A stretch of DNA of 64,000 bases from Paenibacillus lautus NBRC 15380 (GTDB taxonomy: Bacteria; Bacillota; Bacilli; Paenibacillales; Paenibacillaceae): the NCBI RefSeq assembly GCF_004000945.1, contig NZ_BIMF01000003.1, positions 1-64,000 on the forward strand, given 5' to 3'. Position 1 is the first letter of the stretch; every line of letters begins with the position of its first letter. The translations under genes and the position numbers were made by a program. The notes under the pieces are model-generated. The model ran no database searches, was not told the origin of the DNA, and saw only the letters and a program-made list of their open reading frames with translations. Below are positions 35,732 through 44,565 of this stretch, piece by piece.

Positions 35732-37345
35732 TTATTTGCCCCACAGCTCTTGACGTTTGTTGAAGTTGTCCGTATAAATCTTTTCCAGCTTGGCCAGGCC
35801 AGCAGCCTCGATCTCGGCCATCATCTGGTTATAGGATTCCACCACTTGGTCCTCGGACGGCGACAGGGCCATCTTCAGGAAATATTTATTGATGGTGTCG
35901 TTCACCTTCGTTTCCATAATGGCTTCCGGCGTTCCACCAGCCGGACCCAGGTTGTCATATGGTGCCGTATCAAACGACGTATCGGCCAGGTTCTTGATCG
36001 CCAGATCCGTGACTGGATCGGTCTGGTAACGGCCCATCAGGTCATACGGGGTTCCGTCCTCGCCGGGACCGTTCTTAATCATCCAGGTCCACTTGCGAAT
36101 GCCCGTCGTACGGGAAGCTTCGTCCCAATTCTTCTTGAAGGCGTCCAGCACTTCTTGTCTTGGCACATGCTTGCCGTCCTTTATGTCCCAATGCTCGCCC
36201 TCTACTCCCCACATCAGCAGATACTGGCCTTCCTCGCTGGCCAGGAAATCCAGCAGCTTCATCGTACGGACCGGATCCTTGTTGGAGCGGCTGATGGCGA
36301 CGCCGTCCCAGCCCAGGGAGCTCTTCGGTCCGTAAGTGGCCTCTTCCGGCTTCACGCCCGGGGCCAGCACTTTGTATTGGTAGAACTGACGCTCGTCCTC
36401 GGTGGCCTTATCGGCTGCCTCGGTTTTGAGCAGCGCATTCGCATTCCCCACATTCCAGAGCGCTTCCGCCGTGGCGAATACGTTGCCGTTGCCCAGCTTC
36501 TGCTCGAACTGCTTGGTCTTCATCGTCGCCCATTCCTTATCGAGCAGGCCTTTGCGGTACAGGGAGTTCAGGAATTTAACCATTTCGAGATAACGCGGAT
36601 CGCGGACGTCCTTCTTCAGCTCCCCGTTCGTTTCGTAATACGGCATCATGCCGTACATGCCCTTGAAGCTGCCGGTCACGGCTCCGACGTTCTCGCCATT
36701 GAGCGTCATCGGAATGCTTTCTTTGCCGTCGATGGCCTTGTATTTCTCCTTGAACTTGACGAGCAGCTGCTCGAATTCCTCCGCGGTAAACGGTTCGCCG
36801 TTGTTCACTTTATCGCCGACGCCCAGCTCCTTCATGATGTCCATGCGCATCATAAATCCGAACACCGGGTACTGCTCCAAGCCGTACCAGTTGGAGAAAT
36901 AATAATTGTTGCCGTCCTCGCTTCGGGTTTTGGCAAGCGTGTCGCCGTACATTTTTTGGATATTCGGTCCGTGCTCTTCGATCAGATCATTCAGCGGGAC
37001 GACCGCGCCAGAGGTAATATACTTGTTCATGATATCGCTTCCACGACTCATCAAAATAACATCCGGAAGATCGCCGCTGGCCAGCATCAGATTCAGCTTC
37101 TCGACCGGATTGCCCGTAGGCTGCTGGATCTCGACGGTGACGCCCGTCTTTTCCGTTATCACTTTAGCGACCGGATTCGTAAAGGCATCCCCCGTGTTTT
37201 GGTCAAACCAGGTTAACGTGATCGGCGCGTTACTGTCCGCATCCGTGCCGCTGTCTCCGCCCGATGCCGCCTTCTGGTTGCCGCCACAAGCCGAAAGCGT
37301 TGTCATAACGAGCGCTGCTGCCAGAATCCATTTTAGTTTCTTCAT
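35732..37345 (-). CDS. Sugar-binding lipoprotein of ABC importer 2 (LplA type)
   Basis: A 537-residue solute-binding lipoprotein with a signal ending TTLSACGG and lipid Cys20. The large size and VAKVITEKTGVTVEIQQPTGN match the LplA/YtcQ group that works with LplB/LplC permeases. The partners are encoded divergently at 40997-42887, separated by the kinase/regulator pair. AAGGGG precedes the ATG. It is the last gene of the minus-strand regulator-kinase-lipoprotein series, or has its own promoter in the 122-base gap before it. Confidence 0.92.
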   Translation of the reverse strand: MKKLKWILAAALVMTTLSACGGNQKAASGGDSGTDADSNAPITLTWFDQNTGDAFTNPVAKVITEKTGVTVEIQQPTGNPVEKLNLMLASGDLPDVILMSRGSDIMNKYITSGAVVPLNDLIEEHGPNIQKMYGDTLAKTRSEDGNNYYFSNWYGLEQYPVFGFMMRMDIMKELGVGDKVNNGEPFTAEEFEQLLVKFKEKYKAIDGKESIPMTLNGENVGAVTGSFKGMYGMMPYYETNGELKKDVRDPRYLEMVKFLNSLYRKGLLDKEWATMKTKQFEQKLGNGNVFATAEALWNVGNANALLKTEAADKATEDERQFYQYKVLAPGVKPEEATYGPKSSLGWDGVAISRSNKDPVRTMKLLDFLASEEGQYLLMWGVEGEHWDIKDGKHVPRQEVLDAFKKNWDEASRTTGIRKWTWMIKNGPGEDGTPYDLMGRYQTDPVTDLAIKNLADTSFDTAPYDNLGPAGGTPEAIMETKVNDTINKYFLKMALSPSEDQVVESYNQMMAEIEAAGLAKLEKIYTDNFNKRQELWGK

Positions 37346-37467
37346 TCCCTGAACCCCTTTCTAAGGTCGTCATATTCATATGCTCGAATATATCTATCAT
37401 TGTAAAAATCGGGAGTTCATTGATCTATAACGCAATCTTACAATCCATGATGCAAAATGTCTTTCAT

Positions 37468-39303
37468 TCAGGGTAACGCCTGCTGTGGGTCCCGTTCGTT
37501 TGCAGGATGCCTATCGGAGATTACAGGTATCCGAATGGTCACCGCGGTTCCGATGCCGAGCCGGCTGAAGATGCTGACTCCGTACTCCTCCCCGTAGGTA
37601 AGCTTGATCCGGTCATCCACATTTTTCACGCCGTATCCCGACAGATTATCCGATTTGTTCAGCGCATGATCAAGCTGTTCGGGGGTCATGCCGATGCCGT
37701 CATCGATGACCTGGAGAAAGATGTCATCCCCCTCCTGCTTGAGCTTCACGTTAATGTTGATTCCCGTTTCGTCCCCAATGGCATGATTGATGCAGTTCTC
37801 GATGAAGGGCTGCAGAATCAGCTTGATTGTCGTAGTCCCGAACAGCTGCTCATCCAAGTCGTAATGCATATGGAGCTTGTCCCGGAACCGGATCTTCTGG
37901 ATCGCTACGTAATTCTTCACCAGATTGATTTCCTGCTCCAGCAGAATGATGCGCTTCCCTTTATTCAGCGACACCCGGTAATACTTGGCCAAATAATTGA
38001 CCATCTGGTACACCTGCATAGCCCCTTCCTTAATCGCCAGGGAGGAGATGGAGGACAAGGTGTTGTACAGAAAATGGGGGTTGATCTGGGCCTGGAGCGT
38101 ATTCAGCTCCGACTCCTTCCTTGCAATCTCCTTCACGTACACGTCATGGATCAGGGATTGGATGGTCGAAGCCATCTTATTAAACGCAAAGGACACCTGG
38201 CCGATCTCGTCATGCCCCATCGGCTTAATCGACAGCCGGAAATCCCCGCGCTCCACCTTCCGGATCTGCTGCAGCAGCACCTCGATGCGCTTGGTCATGA
38301 CCTTGGTCGTAAAATAGAGCAGCAGGATGGCCATGCCAATCGCCAGCACGGAGAACCAGATGACGTTCTTGGTCGCCTGATTCGCATTGGCCAGCAGCTC
38401 GTCGTAGGGCACGGTGATGACCGTGGACCAGCCGTTGCTGAGCTTTTTATATGTGAAAAAACGCTCCTGCCCATTAATCTTAATATCGAATGAGCCTGCA
38501 TCCTGGGTCATCCGCTCCTGAATCGGAAACACGTCGAACAGCTGGTTCGATTGGAGGTTCTGATCCCCCGTGCTGATCACGCCGCCAAACTCGTCGATAA
38601 TATAGACGCTTTTGTTGTCGTTCTCCATTTTGATCAGGGAGTAGAATTCGTTCGCGTTAATATCCATGGTCAAAATCCCGTACGGATGCTGCAGGCTGAA
38701 ATAACTTAACGAACGGGCAATGGTGATATACGCATCATCGGCCTTGAAATTTCCGGAATGGAAGTACACCGTATTGCCGGCGGCATCCAGCACCTGCTCC
38801 TCCATCGCCCGGGGCAGCTCTTCCGTGTATTTGACGTATTGGCCGTCGGAATAAAGGGTATGGTTCCCCGTATAAATCGTGATGCCCAGAATGTTGGCAT
38901 TCAGGGTCATCAGGGACGGCAGCGTCCGGTTGATATATTGGAAGGCATCCAGATAATAGTACGCTTGCTCATAATCGGTAGAGAGATAATTGCGGAGCTG
39001 CGCATCCATGTAGAGGATGTTCGACAGCTGATTGTAATACTCCAGCCTCTTCTCCACGTTGGTGTTAATCTGTGCCAGCGATCCGCCCAAGGCCGTATAG
39101 GTATGCTCCGTAATCGTGCTGCGGGTCGAAGAATACGAATAATAGATCAGCAGCGAGAACGGAAGGATGATCACGATCAGAAAGATGAAAAAGAACTTGT
39201 GCCGGAGCCGCCAATTGGTGTAAGCGCGTAAGTGCGCGAACGGGAAAGCCCCTGCCAGACGGCCCCACGGGCCGGACGGGCTAGATGTTTTTGCGGTATT
39301 CAT
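37468..39303 (-). CDS. LytS/YesM-type sensor histidine kinase
   Basis: A 611-residue sensor. A membrane helix at about residues 36-56, an extracellular Cache-like sensory domain with VYIIDEFGGVISTGDQ, a second helix near residue 310, a HAMP segment, then the kinase core with NPHFLYNTLSSISSLA (phospho-accepting His) and IDDGIGM plus SGYGVKNVDDRI. The first 23 bases overlap the response regulator end, so they are coupled. The sensed sugar is unknown. Confidence 0.92.
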   Translation of the reverse strand: MNTAKTSSPSGPWGRLAGAFPFAHLRAYTNWRLRHKFFFIFLIVIILPFSLLIYYSYSSTRSTITEHTYTALGGSLAQINTNVEKRLEYYNQLSNILYMDAQLRNYLSTDYEQAYYYLDAFQYINRTLPSLMTLNANILGITIYTGNHTLYSDGQYVKYTEELPRAMEEQVLDAAGNTVYFHSGNFKADDAYITIARSLSYFSLQHPYGILTMDINANEFYSLIKMENDNKSVYIIDEFGGVISTGDQNLQSNQLFDVFPIQERMTQDAGSFDIKINGQERFFTYKKLSNGWSTVITVPYDELLANANQATKNVIWFSVLAIGMAILLLYFTTKVMTKRIEVLLQQIRKVERGDFRLSIKPMGHDEIGQVSFAFNKMASTIQSLIHDVYVKEIARKESELNTLQAQINPHFLYNTLSSISSLAIKEGAMQVYQMVNYLAKYYRVSLNKGKRIILLEQEINLVKNYVAIQKIRFRDKLHMHYDLDEQLFGTTTIKLILQPFIENCINHAIGDETGININVKLKQEGDDIFLQVIDDGIGMTPEQLDHALNKSDNLSGYGVKNVDDRIKLTYGEEYGVSIFSRLGIGTAVTIRIPVISDRHPANERDPQQALP

Positions 39304-40822
39304 TCGGCGTAACTCCTTGGCTTTTTAAGAATAAGGAAATGAAGTAGGATGTGCTCTCATAACCGACCCTTTGGGCGATGTCCTGCACTTTGAGCGAATC
39401 GTCGGCCAACAGCTCCTTGGCTTTGTTCAACCGGATTCTCGTTAGGTAATCATGAATCGTCATGCCGGTTTTCTCCTTAAAGATGGAACGCAGATAGTTG
39501 GGGGACAGATACACCTGATCGGACAAGCTGTTAATCGTGATGGCCTGGTGATAGGTCTGGTCGATCGTCGTGCGCACCTGGTGCACCAGCCTTGCATTTT
39601 TGTCCATGAACCGGTATTCCAGCGTCCGAATCGCATGCCCGGCGTAATCCATGATGATCGCTTCGATTTCAATAATGGTTCGGCACTGATAGATGGCATG
39701 GTAAAGCTCCGCACGCTTGTGGCTCTCCGTGATCGGTTCGTGGATCCCCTCCAGCAAACGCTCCACCAGTCTGATGGCAAAGTCGCACACTTCGGTTTTT
39801 CTGATCCGCAGCATGACCAGCCGGTTGAAGTAATCCCGCAGCTTCTGCGCGGCCTGCTCGGACACCAGCTGATGAATGTCATCGAAATAGGCCGTCTCTT
39901 GGAAAGGAGGAATTTGCCGGCTCTCCAGCTGCCGCAACACGTCCTTGGCATAGATGACTCTCCCGTTCCCGACGTAAAACATCTCCTCCAGCATCAGCCG
40001 CGTCTCCCGGTATAAATCCCGGATGCAGGACAGCTCTTCCGGCTCTTCGTTCACGGCCGCGGTCATCGTAAAGCCCAGCGTATCCTGCATCTGCTTCATC
40101 AGATCCTCCCACGTAAAGCGGCTCAGATGGCTGGCGGCATCCATGAAGACGCCCAGCTCGCCTTCCCGGCAGATGATCAGATCCGCTTCCAGCTTCTTGT
40201 CCGAAAGCCACTCCTCCACAAACGTCTGCAGGCGCGCCATGCCATCTTCGAGGGACAGCCCCGGCTCTGCAGCGTGCGGAGCATCGATGCCGAGCAGCGT
40301 AAGGGTATACGTTCTCGGCTCACTATGGCGGGACAACTTATGGTAGCTGGCGGCGAGGTTTCGGAATCGCTCCTCGTTCTGCTCGAATATCATCTCTCGT
40401 ACAATATTGGATTTGGTCACGCGAATGGAGCGGTTCTTCATCCGCACTTCCTCGCAGCGCCGTTTGACTTTATCGATAACGCTTACAATTTCGCTCAGAT
40501 CCAGCGGCTTCAATAAATAGCCGACGGCTCCCACGTTTAAGGCCGACTTCACATAATTGAATTCATCGTGTCCGGTCAGGAAGACGAACTGAATCCAGTC
40601 GAATAACTCACTCACCCGTTTCGCCATATCAAGCCCGTTCATGACGGGCATCTGGACATCCGTCAGTACGATATCGGGCTGAATCACCTCGATCTTCTCC
40701 AGGGCATCCCTGCCGTTCAGGGCTGTTCCGGCTACATATATCCCCATCTCTTCCCAACGAATATAATCTCGGATCATCTCAAGCTCCAGTTCTTCGTCAT
40801 CTACGAGAAAAATGCTATACAT
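39281..40822 (-). CDS. AraC-type response regulator (YesN family)
   Basis: A 513-residue regulator starting MYSIFLVDDEELELEMI. The receiver Asp is in PDIVLTDVQMPVMNGLDM and the lysine in YLLKPLDL. The C-terminal AraC domain includes SDQVYLSPNYLRSIFKEKTG and VQDIAQRVGYESTSYFISLF. ATG 40822 is preceded by AGGGGGT at a good spacing; an ATG two codons earlier is too close. It is divergent from the LplB-like permease gene, whose promoter lies in the shared 170-base spacer. Confidence 0.92.
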   Translation of the reverse strand: MYSIFLVDDEELELEMIRDYIRWEEMGIYVAGTALNGRDALEKIEVIQPDIVLTDVQMPVMNGLDMAKRVSELFDWIQFVFLTGHDEFNYVKSALNVGAVGYLLKPLDLSEIVSVIDKVKRRCEEVRMKNRSIRVTKSNIVREMIFEQNEERFRNLAASYHKLSRHSEPRTYTLTLLGIDAPHAAEPGLSLEDGMARLQTFVEEWLSDKKLEADLIICREGELGVFMDAASHLSRFTWEDLMKQMQDTLGFTMTAAVNEEPEELSCIRDLYRETRLMLEEMFYVGNGRVIYAKDVLRQLESRQIPPFQETAYFDDIHQLVSEQAAQKLRDYFNRLVMLRIRKTEVCDFAIRLVERLLEGIHEPITESHKRAELYHAIYQCRTIIEIEAIIMDYAGHAIRTLEYRFMDKNARLVHQVRTTIDQTYHQAITINSLSDQVYLSPNYLRSIFKEKTGMTIHDYLTRIRLNKAKELLADDSLKVQDIAQRVGYESTSYFISLFLKSQGVTPNEYRKNI

Positions 40823-40935
40823 GCTCATACCCCCTGTGTCGGCTTTATCCCTTCATATTATAGCGATTTCGTTATTTTAACTATGGGAACAAGCAATGTA
40901 AGTTATTTTCAAGCATCTTTCGTTACATTGTCATA

Positions 40936-40965
40936 TCGACACTCATTTTTTCCGAGTCTTATAAT
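40936..40965 (+). promoter_or_regulatory. Promoter of importer 2 permeases
   Basis: TCGACA (40936-40941), an 18-base spacer, and a perfect TATAAT (40960-40965), 31 bases before the ATG at 40997. The weak -35 is consistent with activation by the divergent AraC-type regulator. Confidence 0.6.
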
Positions 40966-40996
40966 TTGAGTTAACTTGAGATGCGAGGTGCCCCAT

Positions 40997-41974
40997 ATGA
41001 AACCTGCTACAACCTTACAGACGCGGAGTGACTTGAATTTAAGTCCTCATCGAAAAAGCCGCTGGGCGATGCTGAAGCAGCAGAAGTATTTATTCCTGAT
41101 GATGCTGCCCGGACTGATCTGGGCCATTGTGTTTGCGTATACGCCCATGGTTGGTCTATACATGTCCTTCGTCAATTACCAGCCGACGCTCGGCGGCTTC
41201 TGGTCGACCCTGTTTACGAGCGAGTTCGTCGGCCTGGAATGGTTCCGTTACTTCTTCAACAATGGCGACTTCTGGATCGTCATGCGGAATACGCTGGCCT
41301 CCACGCTGATCACGCTTCTCTTCTCCTTCCCGATGCCGATCCTGATCGCCATCGCGATTAATGAGATCAAGAATGTAAAGTTCAAAAAGACGGTGCAAAC
41401 CGCCTCCTATCTTCCCTATTTCATATCCTGGGTCATCGCGGCCAACATCATCGTGACCCTGCTCTCCTCGGACGGCGCGATTAACGGCATTTTGAAATTC
41501 CTCCATATTACCGATGAAAGCGTTTTATTCTTGCAGAACGGCAAGTACTTCTGGTGGATCGTCGCGCTCGGCAATACGTGGAAGGATATGGGCTACAGCT
41601 CGATCATGTATTTGGCGGCCATCTCGTCCATCAACCAGGAGCTCTATGAAGCGGCCAAGGTCGACGGCGCCAACCGTTTTAAGCAGATCCGGTACATCAC
41701 CCTGCCTCACCTGAAACCAACCATTGTCATTTTGCTGATTCTGGCGCTTGGCGGCATCCTGAACGCGGGCTTCGACCAGCACTTCCTGCTCGGCAATGAC
41801 CTGACGCGGGATTACTCCGACGTCCTGTCCACCTATTCGTTCCGCTATGGTATTCAGAACGGCATGTTCTCCTATGCGGCAGCCGTCGGCATGTTCAGCT
41901 CCGTGGTGGCTTTCATCATCGTGGTCATCGTCAACTATACGGCGAAAAAGCTGAACGGGCAGTCCCTATTCTAA
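40997..41974 (+). CDS. lplB: Sugar ABC transporter permease LplB-like
   Basis: A 325-residue CUT1 permease with six membrane helices. The cytoplasmic N-terminus has YLFLMMLPGLIWAIVF, and the EAA loop is ELYEAAKVDGANRFKQIRYITLPHL. It matches LplB relatives by length and motif. ATG 40997 has AGGTG seven bases upstream; an ATG at 40976 lacks a good site. It is followed 19 bases later by LplC-like, and works with the lipoprotein at 35732. No ATPase gene in this cluster. Confidence 0.93.
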   Translation: MKPATTLQTRSDLNLSPHRKSRWAMLKQQKYLFLMMLPGLIWAIVFAYTPMVGLYMSFVNYQPTLGGFWSTLFTSEFVGLEWFRYFFNNGDFWIVMRNTLASTLITLLFSFPMPILIAIAINEIKNVKFKKTVQTASYLPYFISWVIAANIIVTLLSSDGAINGILKFLHITDESVLFLQNGKYFWWIVALGNTWKDMGYSSIMYLAAISSINQELYEAAKVDGANRFKQIRYITLPHLKPTIVILLILALGGILNAGFDQHFLLGNDLTRDYSDVLSTYSFRYGIQNGMFSYAAAVGMFSSVVAFIIVVIVNYTAKKLNGQSLF

Positions 41975-41993
41975 ACCATAAGGAGGTACATCC

Positions 41994-42887
41994 ATGTTAA
42001 GCAAAAAAACCGTGCCCGAGCGTATCTTCGATGCCTCTTTATACCTGTTCCTGACCGGCATCTTTCTCGTCACCTTCTATCCGTTCTGGAACATCCTGGT
42101 CATCTCCTTGAACGATGCAACCGATACGATGCGGGGCAATCTGTACTTCTGGCCGCGCGTGCCAACCATCGAGAGCTACCTGACTATCTTCCGGAATCCG
42201 GAGATCTGGAGCGCCATTCAAATCACCGTGCTGCGTACCGTCGTCGGGACGGCAGTATCCATCTTCTTCATCACGCTGCTCGCCTATCCGCTCAGCAAGC
42301 GCAATCTGCTCGGATGGAAATACTTCTCCTTCTTCTTTGTGTTCACGATGTATTTTGGCGGCGGGCTGATCCCGACGTATATGATCATCAAATCCCTGGG
42401 GCTGATCGACTCCTTCTGGGTCTATATCTTCCCTGGCTTAATCGGCGTGTTCCTGATGATTCTGGTGCGCACCTTCATGGAGCAGATCCCCGGCGAAATC
42501 GAGGAATCCTCCAAAATCGACGGCGCAAACGACCTGCAGACGTTCTTCCGCATCATCATGCCGCTGTGCGTGCCGGTGCTCGCCACGATCGGCCTGTTCC
42601 TGGCCATCGGCCATTGGAACTCCTGGTATGACTCCTATGTGTATACCTACAAGCCGGAACTGAAGACCCTGCAGGCCGTCCTGGTCAAAATCCTTAACCA
42701 GTTCCAAACCGCCGGCATGATGTCCGATGCCCAGCAGCTGGCGCAGGGCTCCAAGCGGATCCCGGTCTCCAGCGAAAGCATCCGGATGGCGGTGACCATG
42801 GTCGCCACGCTGCCGATCATTATGGTGTATCCGTTTGTGCAAAGGTATTTTGTGAAGGGGATTATGATGGGGGCTATAAAGAGTTAG
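41994..42887 (+). CDS. lplC: Sugar ABC transporter permease LplC-like
   Basis: A 297-residue partner permease, six helices, EAA loop EIEESSKIDGANDLQTFFRIIMPL, and the C-terminal IMVYPFVQRYFVKGIMMGAIK typical of LplC. AAGGAGG precedes its ATG. It is followed immediately by the hairpin 42901-42938, beyond which the AT-rich defence island begins. Confidence 0.93.
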   Translation: MLSKKTVPERIFDASLYLFLTGIFLVTFYPFWNILVISLNDATDTMRGNLYFWPRVPTIESYLTIFRNPEIWSAIQITVLRTVVGTAVSIFFITLLAYPLSKRNLLGWKYFSFFFVFTMYFGGGLIPTYMIIKSLGLIDSFWVYIFPGLIGVFLMILVRTFMEQIPGEIEESSKIDGANDLQTFFRIIMPLCVPVLATIGLFLAIGHWNSWYDSYVYTYKPELKTLQAVLVKILNQFQTAGMMSDAQQLAQGSKRIPVSSESIRMAVTMVATLPIIMVYPFVQRYFVKGIMMGAIKS

Positions 42888-42900
42888 ATAGTGGGGAAAT

Positions 42901-42938
42901 AGAGAACCCCTTACTATAATTGTAGTAAGGGGTTCTCT
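42901..42938. terminator. Strong hairpin at the island boundary
   Basis: AGAGAACCCCTTACTA pairs perfectly with TAGTAAGGGGTTCTCT, leaving a six-base loop. It sits between convergent genes (permease, stop 42887; membrane protein, stop 42944) and can serve both transcripts. Neither side has a T tract. It also marks where base composition changes sharply. Confidence 0.8.
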
Positions 42939-42943
42939 AAAGA

Positions 42944-43720
42944 TTAGAATTTAAAATGATGCCATTTAATCTGATTAAGAGCTAGGGCAGTAATAAAACA
43001 ATTATTAAGTACATTGAAAAAATTATACTCCCCTGTCTTATAAATTAATCCTGTCGTATTTATTAATATAAAAATAGCAATATAAATTAAATTCATATGA
43101 GAAATTAATAACTCGCTAGTATACTCCTCTTTTATATTTTTTTGTCCCATTATAGTAATGTAAGAACGGTTTACTTTTACTCCTATGATTCGATAAATAA
43201 TTAAAAATACAGTTACAATAATGTAAAATAAACCTGAAACATTAAATTGAAGTTCCTGGTAGAATCTCGAAATGAGGCTGCTTATGAGAAGAACTAGAAT
43301 TAAATAAGCAAATGAAGTTACTATCAAAGTTGTAATTGTTGAGTATAATTTAAAAAATATTACGACTATAAAAACTATAAGCGCATCTACTACCAATGTA
43401 ATAAGAAATATTTTTGCAGTGTTACTAAAGATACTTACACCTAATAAAATCCCCAGTAGCATAATTACTAAAAATTGATTAATTTTTAGTTTGTAATTAA
43501 GATGGGCAAATATCATTACCAGTCCTAATAAAATACCAATTGCTGAAATAAGCGTAGCCAGAATTGCGAAATATAAAGTATTGAATTCTACACCAATCTT
43601 CAAATCAGATTCATATTTGTTTAGTGCAAGCAACGAGACTGTTAAGATTAATATACCCGTTAGAGAAAATCCAATTTTTAATTTCGTTGTTGTGTGGGGG
43701 TTAAAAAAGGTGTTATTCAT
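42944..43720 (-). CDS. Orphan multi-pass membrane protein in the defence island
   Basis: A 258-residue protein made almost wholly of hydrophobic helices; I count seven or eight membrane segments, with a short basic loop VKVNRSYITIMGQKNIKEEY near residue 205. Its AT-rich codons differ from the surrounding sugar genes and match the CBASS genes. The start is uncertain: ATG 43720 is about 16 bases from GGGAG, while a TTG at 43732 is closer to it. It lies 195 bases beyond the E2-like gene, so it may or may not be in that operon. No family recognised. Confidence 0.55.
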   Translation of the reverse strand: MNNTFFNPHTTTKLKIGFSLTGILILTVSLLALNKYESDLKIGVEFNTLYFAILATLISAIGILLGLVMIFAHLNYKLKINQFLVIMLLGILLGVSIFSNTAKIFLITLVVDALIVFIVVIFFKLYSTITTLIVTSFAYLILVLLISSLISRFYQELQFNVSGLFYIIVTVFLIIYRIIGVKVNRSYITIMGQKNIKEEYTSELLISHMNLIYIAIFILINTTGLIYKTGEYNFFNVLNNCFITALALNQIKWHHFKF

Positions 43721-43915
43721 AGTATGAAACAAATCACTCCCAATCAAATAAATAAGTGATTCAAAGCAATTTATTGTTACAATATCAAATCAATCTCAAG
43801 TCATTATAAACAGCTGAAATTTTTGGAAATACTTTCGGGGCAAAAATCACGACCTACTCAAGAATAGAGGCAGAATAGTTTCCACTCCTTGAATAACAAT
43901 AATAATTTCAGTAAA

Positions 43916-44563
43916 TTAGCAATTCATGACATTCTGTAACTGCTCAAAATAAAAAGAAGACGGGGCAATTTTTCTATACTGATTAAGCACTTTATGAAAC
44001 TTGCAAGCACCTAACCGCTTCCCACAATTGCATGGACATTTTTGTTTATTAGCAAATCGCTTGTTAAAACTAAGGAGCCTAAAAGCATGAATAACTTGAG
44101 TCTTATTCTCTAGACCAAACAATTCTAAGTAATCATCAATAATTCCCTTCTGACCATGAGAAAGTTCTCCGAAAATAAAGCTGCCACCATTGTTTATTTT
44201 ATGAGAAACAGCATACAAGTATGGAACTAAACACTCTTCTACAAAAGTAACAATAGTTGGACTATAACTTAATATTCTCAAAAGTCGGAGGGGGGAACCC
44301 AGACACAATGAATCATCTGGATTAATATGATAATTTTGATCCCTAGGTATTTTTCCTCCAACTTCTTGTACCACTGGTAATTGAAAGGGGAATTTATAAG
44401 GAATAATGATTGATAAACTATAAGAATCCTCAATATCTGGCATCCCCTTTGCTGCTGCCTTAAACTTTAATATTCCTTTCAGTGTGATATCGTTTCCTCT
44501 GGATGGTCCAATAGTCATTCCAGGATAATCTTCTAAAAAATCTAATACGCCATGTTGGTACAT
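43916..44563 (-). CDS. E2-like (ubiquitin-conjugating fold) protein with a C-terminal SEC-C-like Cys cluster; CBASS accessory
   Basis: A 215-residue protein. Residues 1-125 fit the prokaryotic E2 fold: IIIPYKFPFQLPVVQE, then GKIPRDQNYHIN and SLCLGSP, in which Cys87 is the expected catalytic cysteine. Residues 176-190 hold Cys176, Cys178, Cys180, Cys187 and His190 in CPCNCGKRLGACKFH, like SEC-C zinc motifs. In E2-only (type II-short) CBASS, such a protein conjugates or primes the CD-NTase. Here its ATG (44563) follows the CD-NTase stop directly, with GGAG eight bases upstream inside that gene. The C-terminal metal cluster is the odd feature. No E1 or JAB gene is nearby. Confidence 0.8.
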   Translation of the reverse strand: MYQHGVLDFLEDYPGMTIGPSRGNDITLKGILKFKAAAKGMPDIEDSYSLSIIIPYKFPFQLPVVQEVGGKIPRDQNYHINPDDSLCLGSPLRLLRILSYSPTIVTFVEECLVPYLYAVSHKINNGGSFIFGELSHGQKGIIDDYLELFGLENKTQVIHAFRLLSFNKRFANKQKCPCNCGKRLGACKFHKVLNQYRKIAPSSFYFEQLQNVMNC

Positions 44564-44565
44564 GA

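Noticed and set aside
35723..37216. A 497-codon plus-strand frame opposite the LplA-type lipoprotein
   Set aside because: The lipoprotein has a signal peptide and family motifs. The opposite frame has no ribosome site and His/Arg-rich shadow composition.
42901..42938. The perfect hairpin as an attachment site for the defence island
   Set aside because: No second copy was seen near the right edge and no integrase is present, so a shared transcript terminator is the simpler reading.
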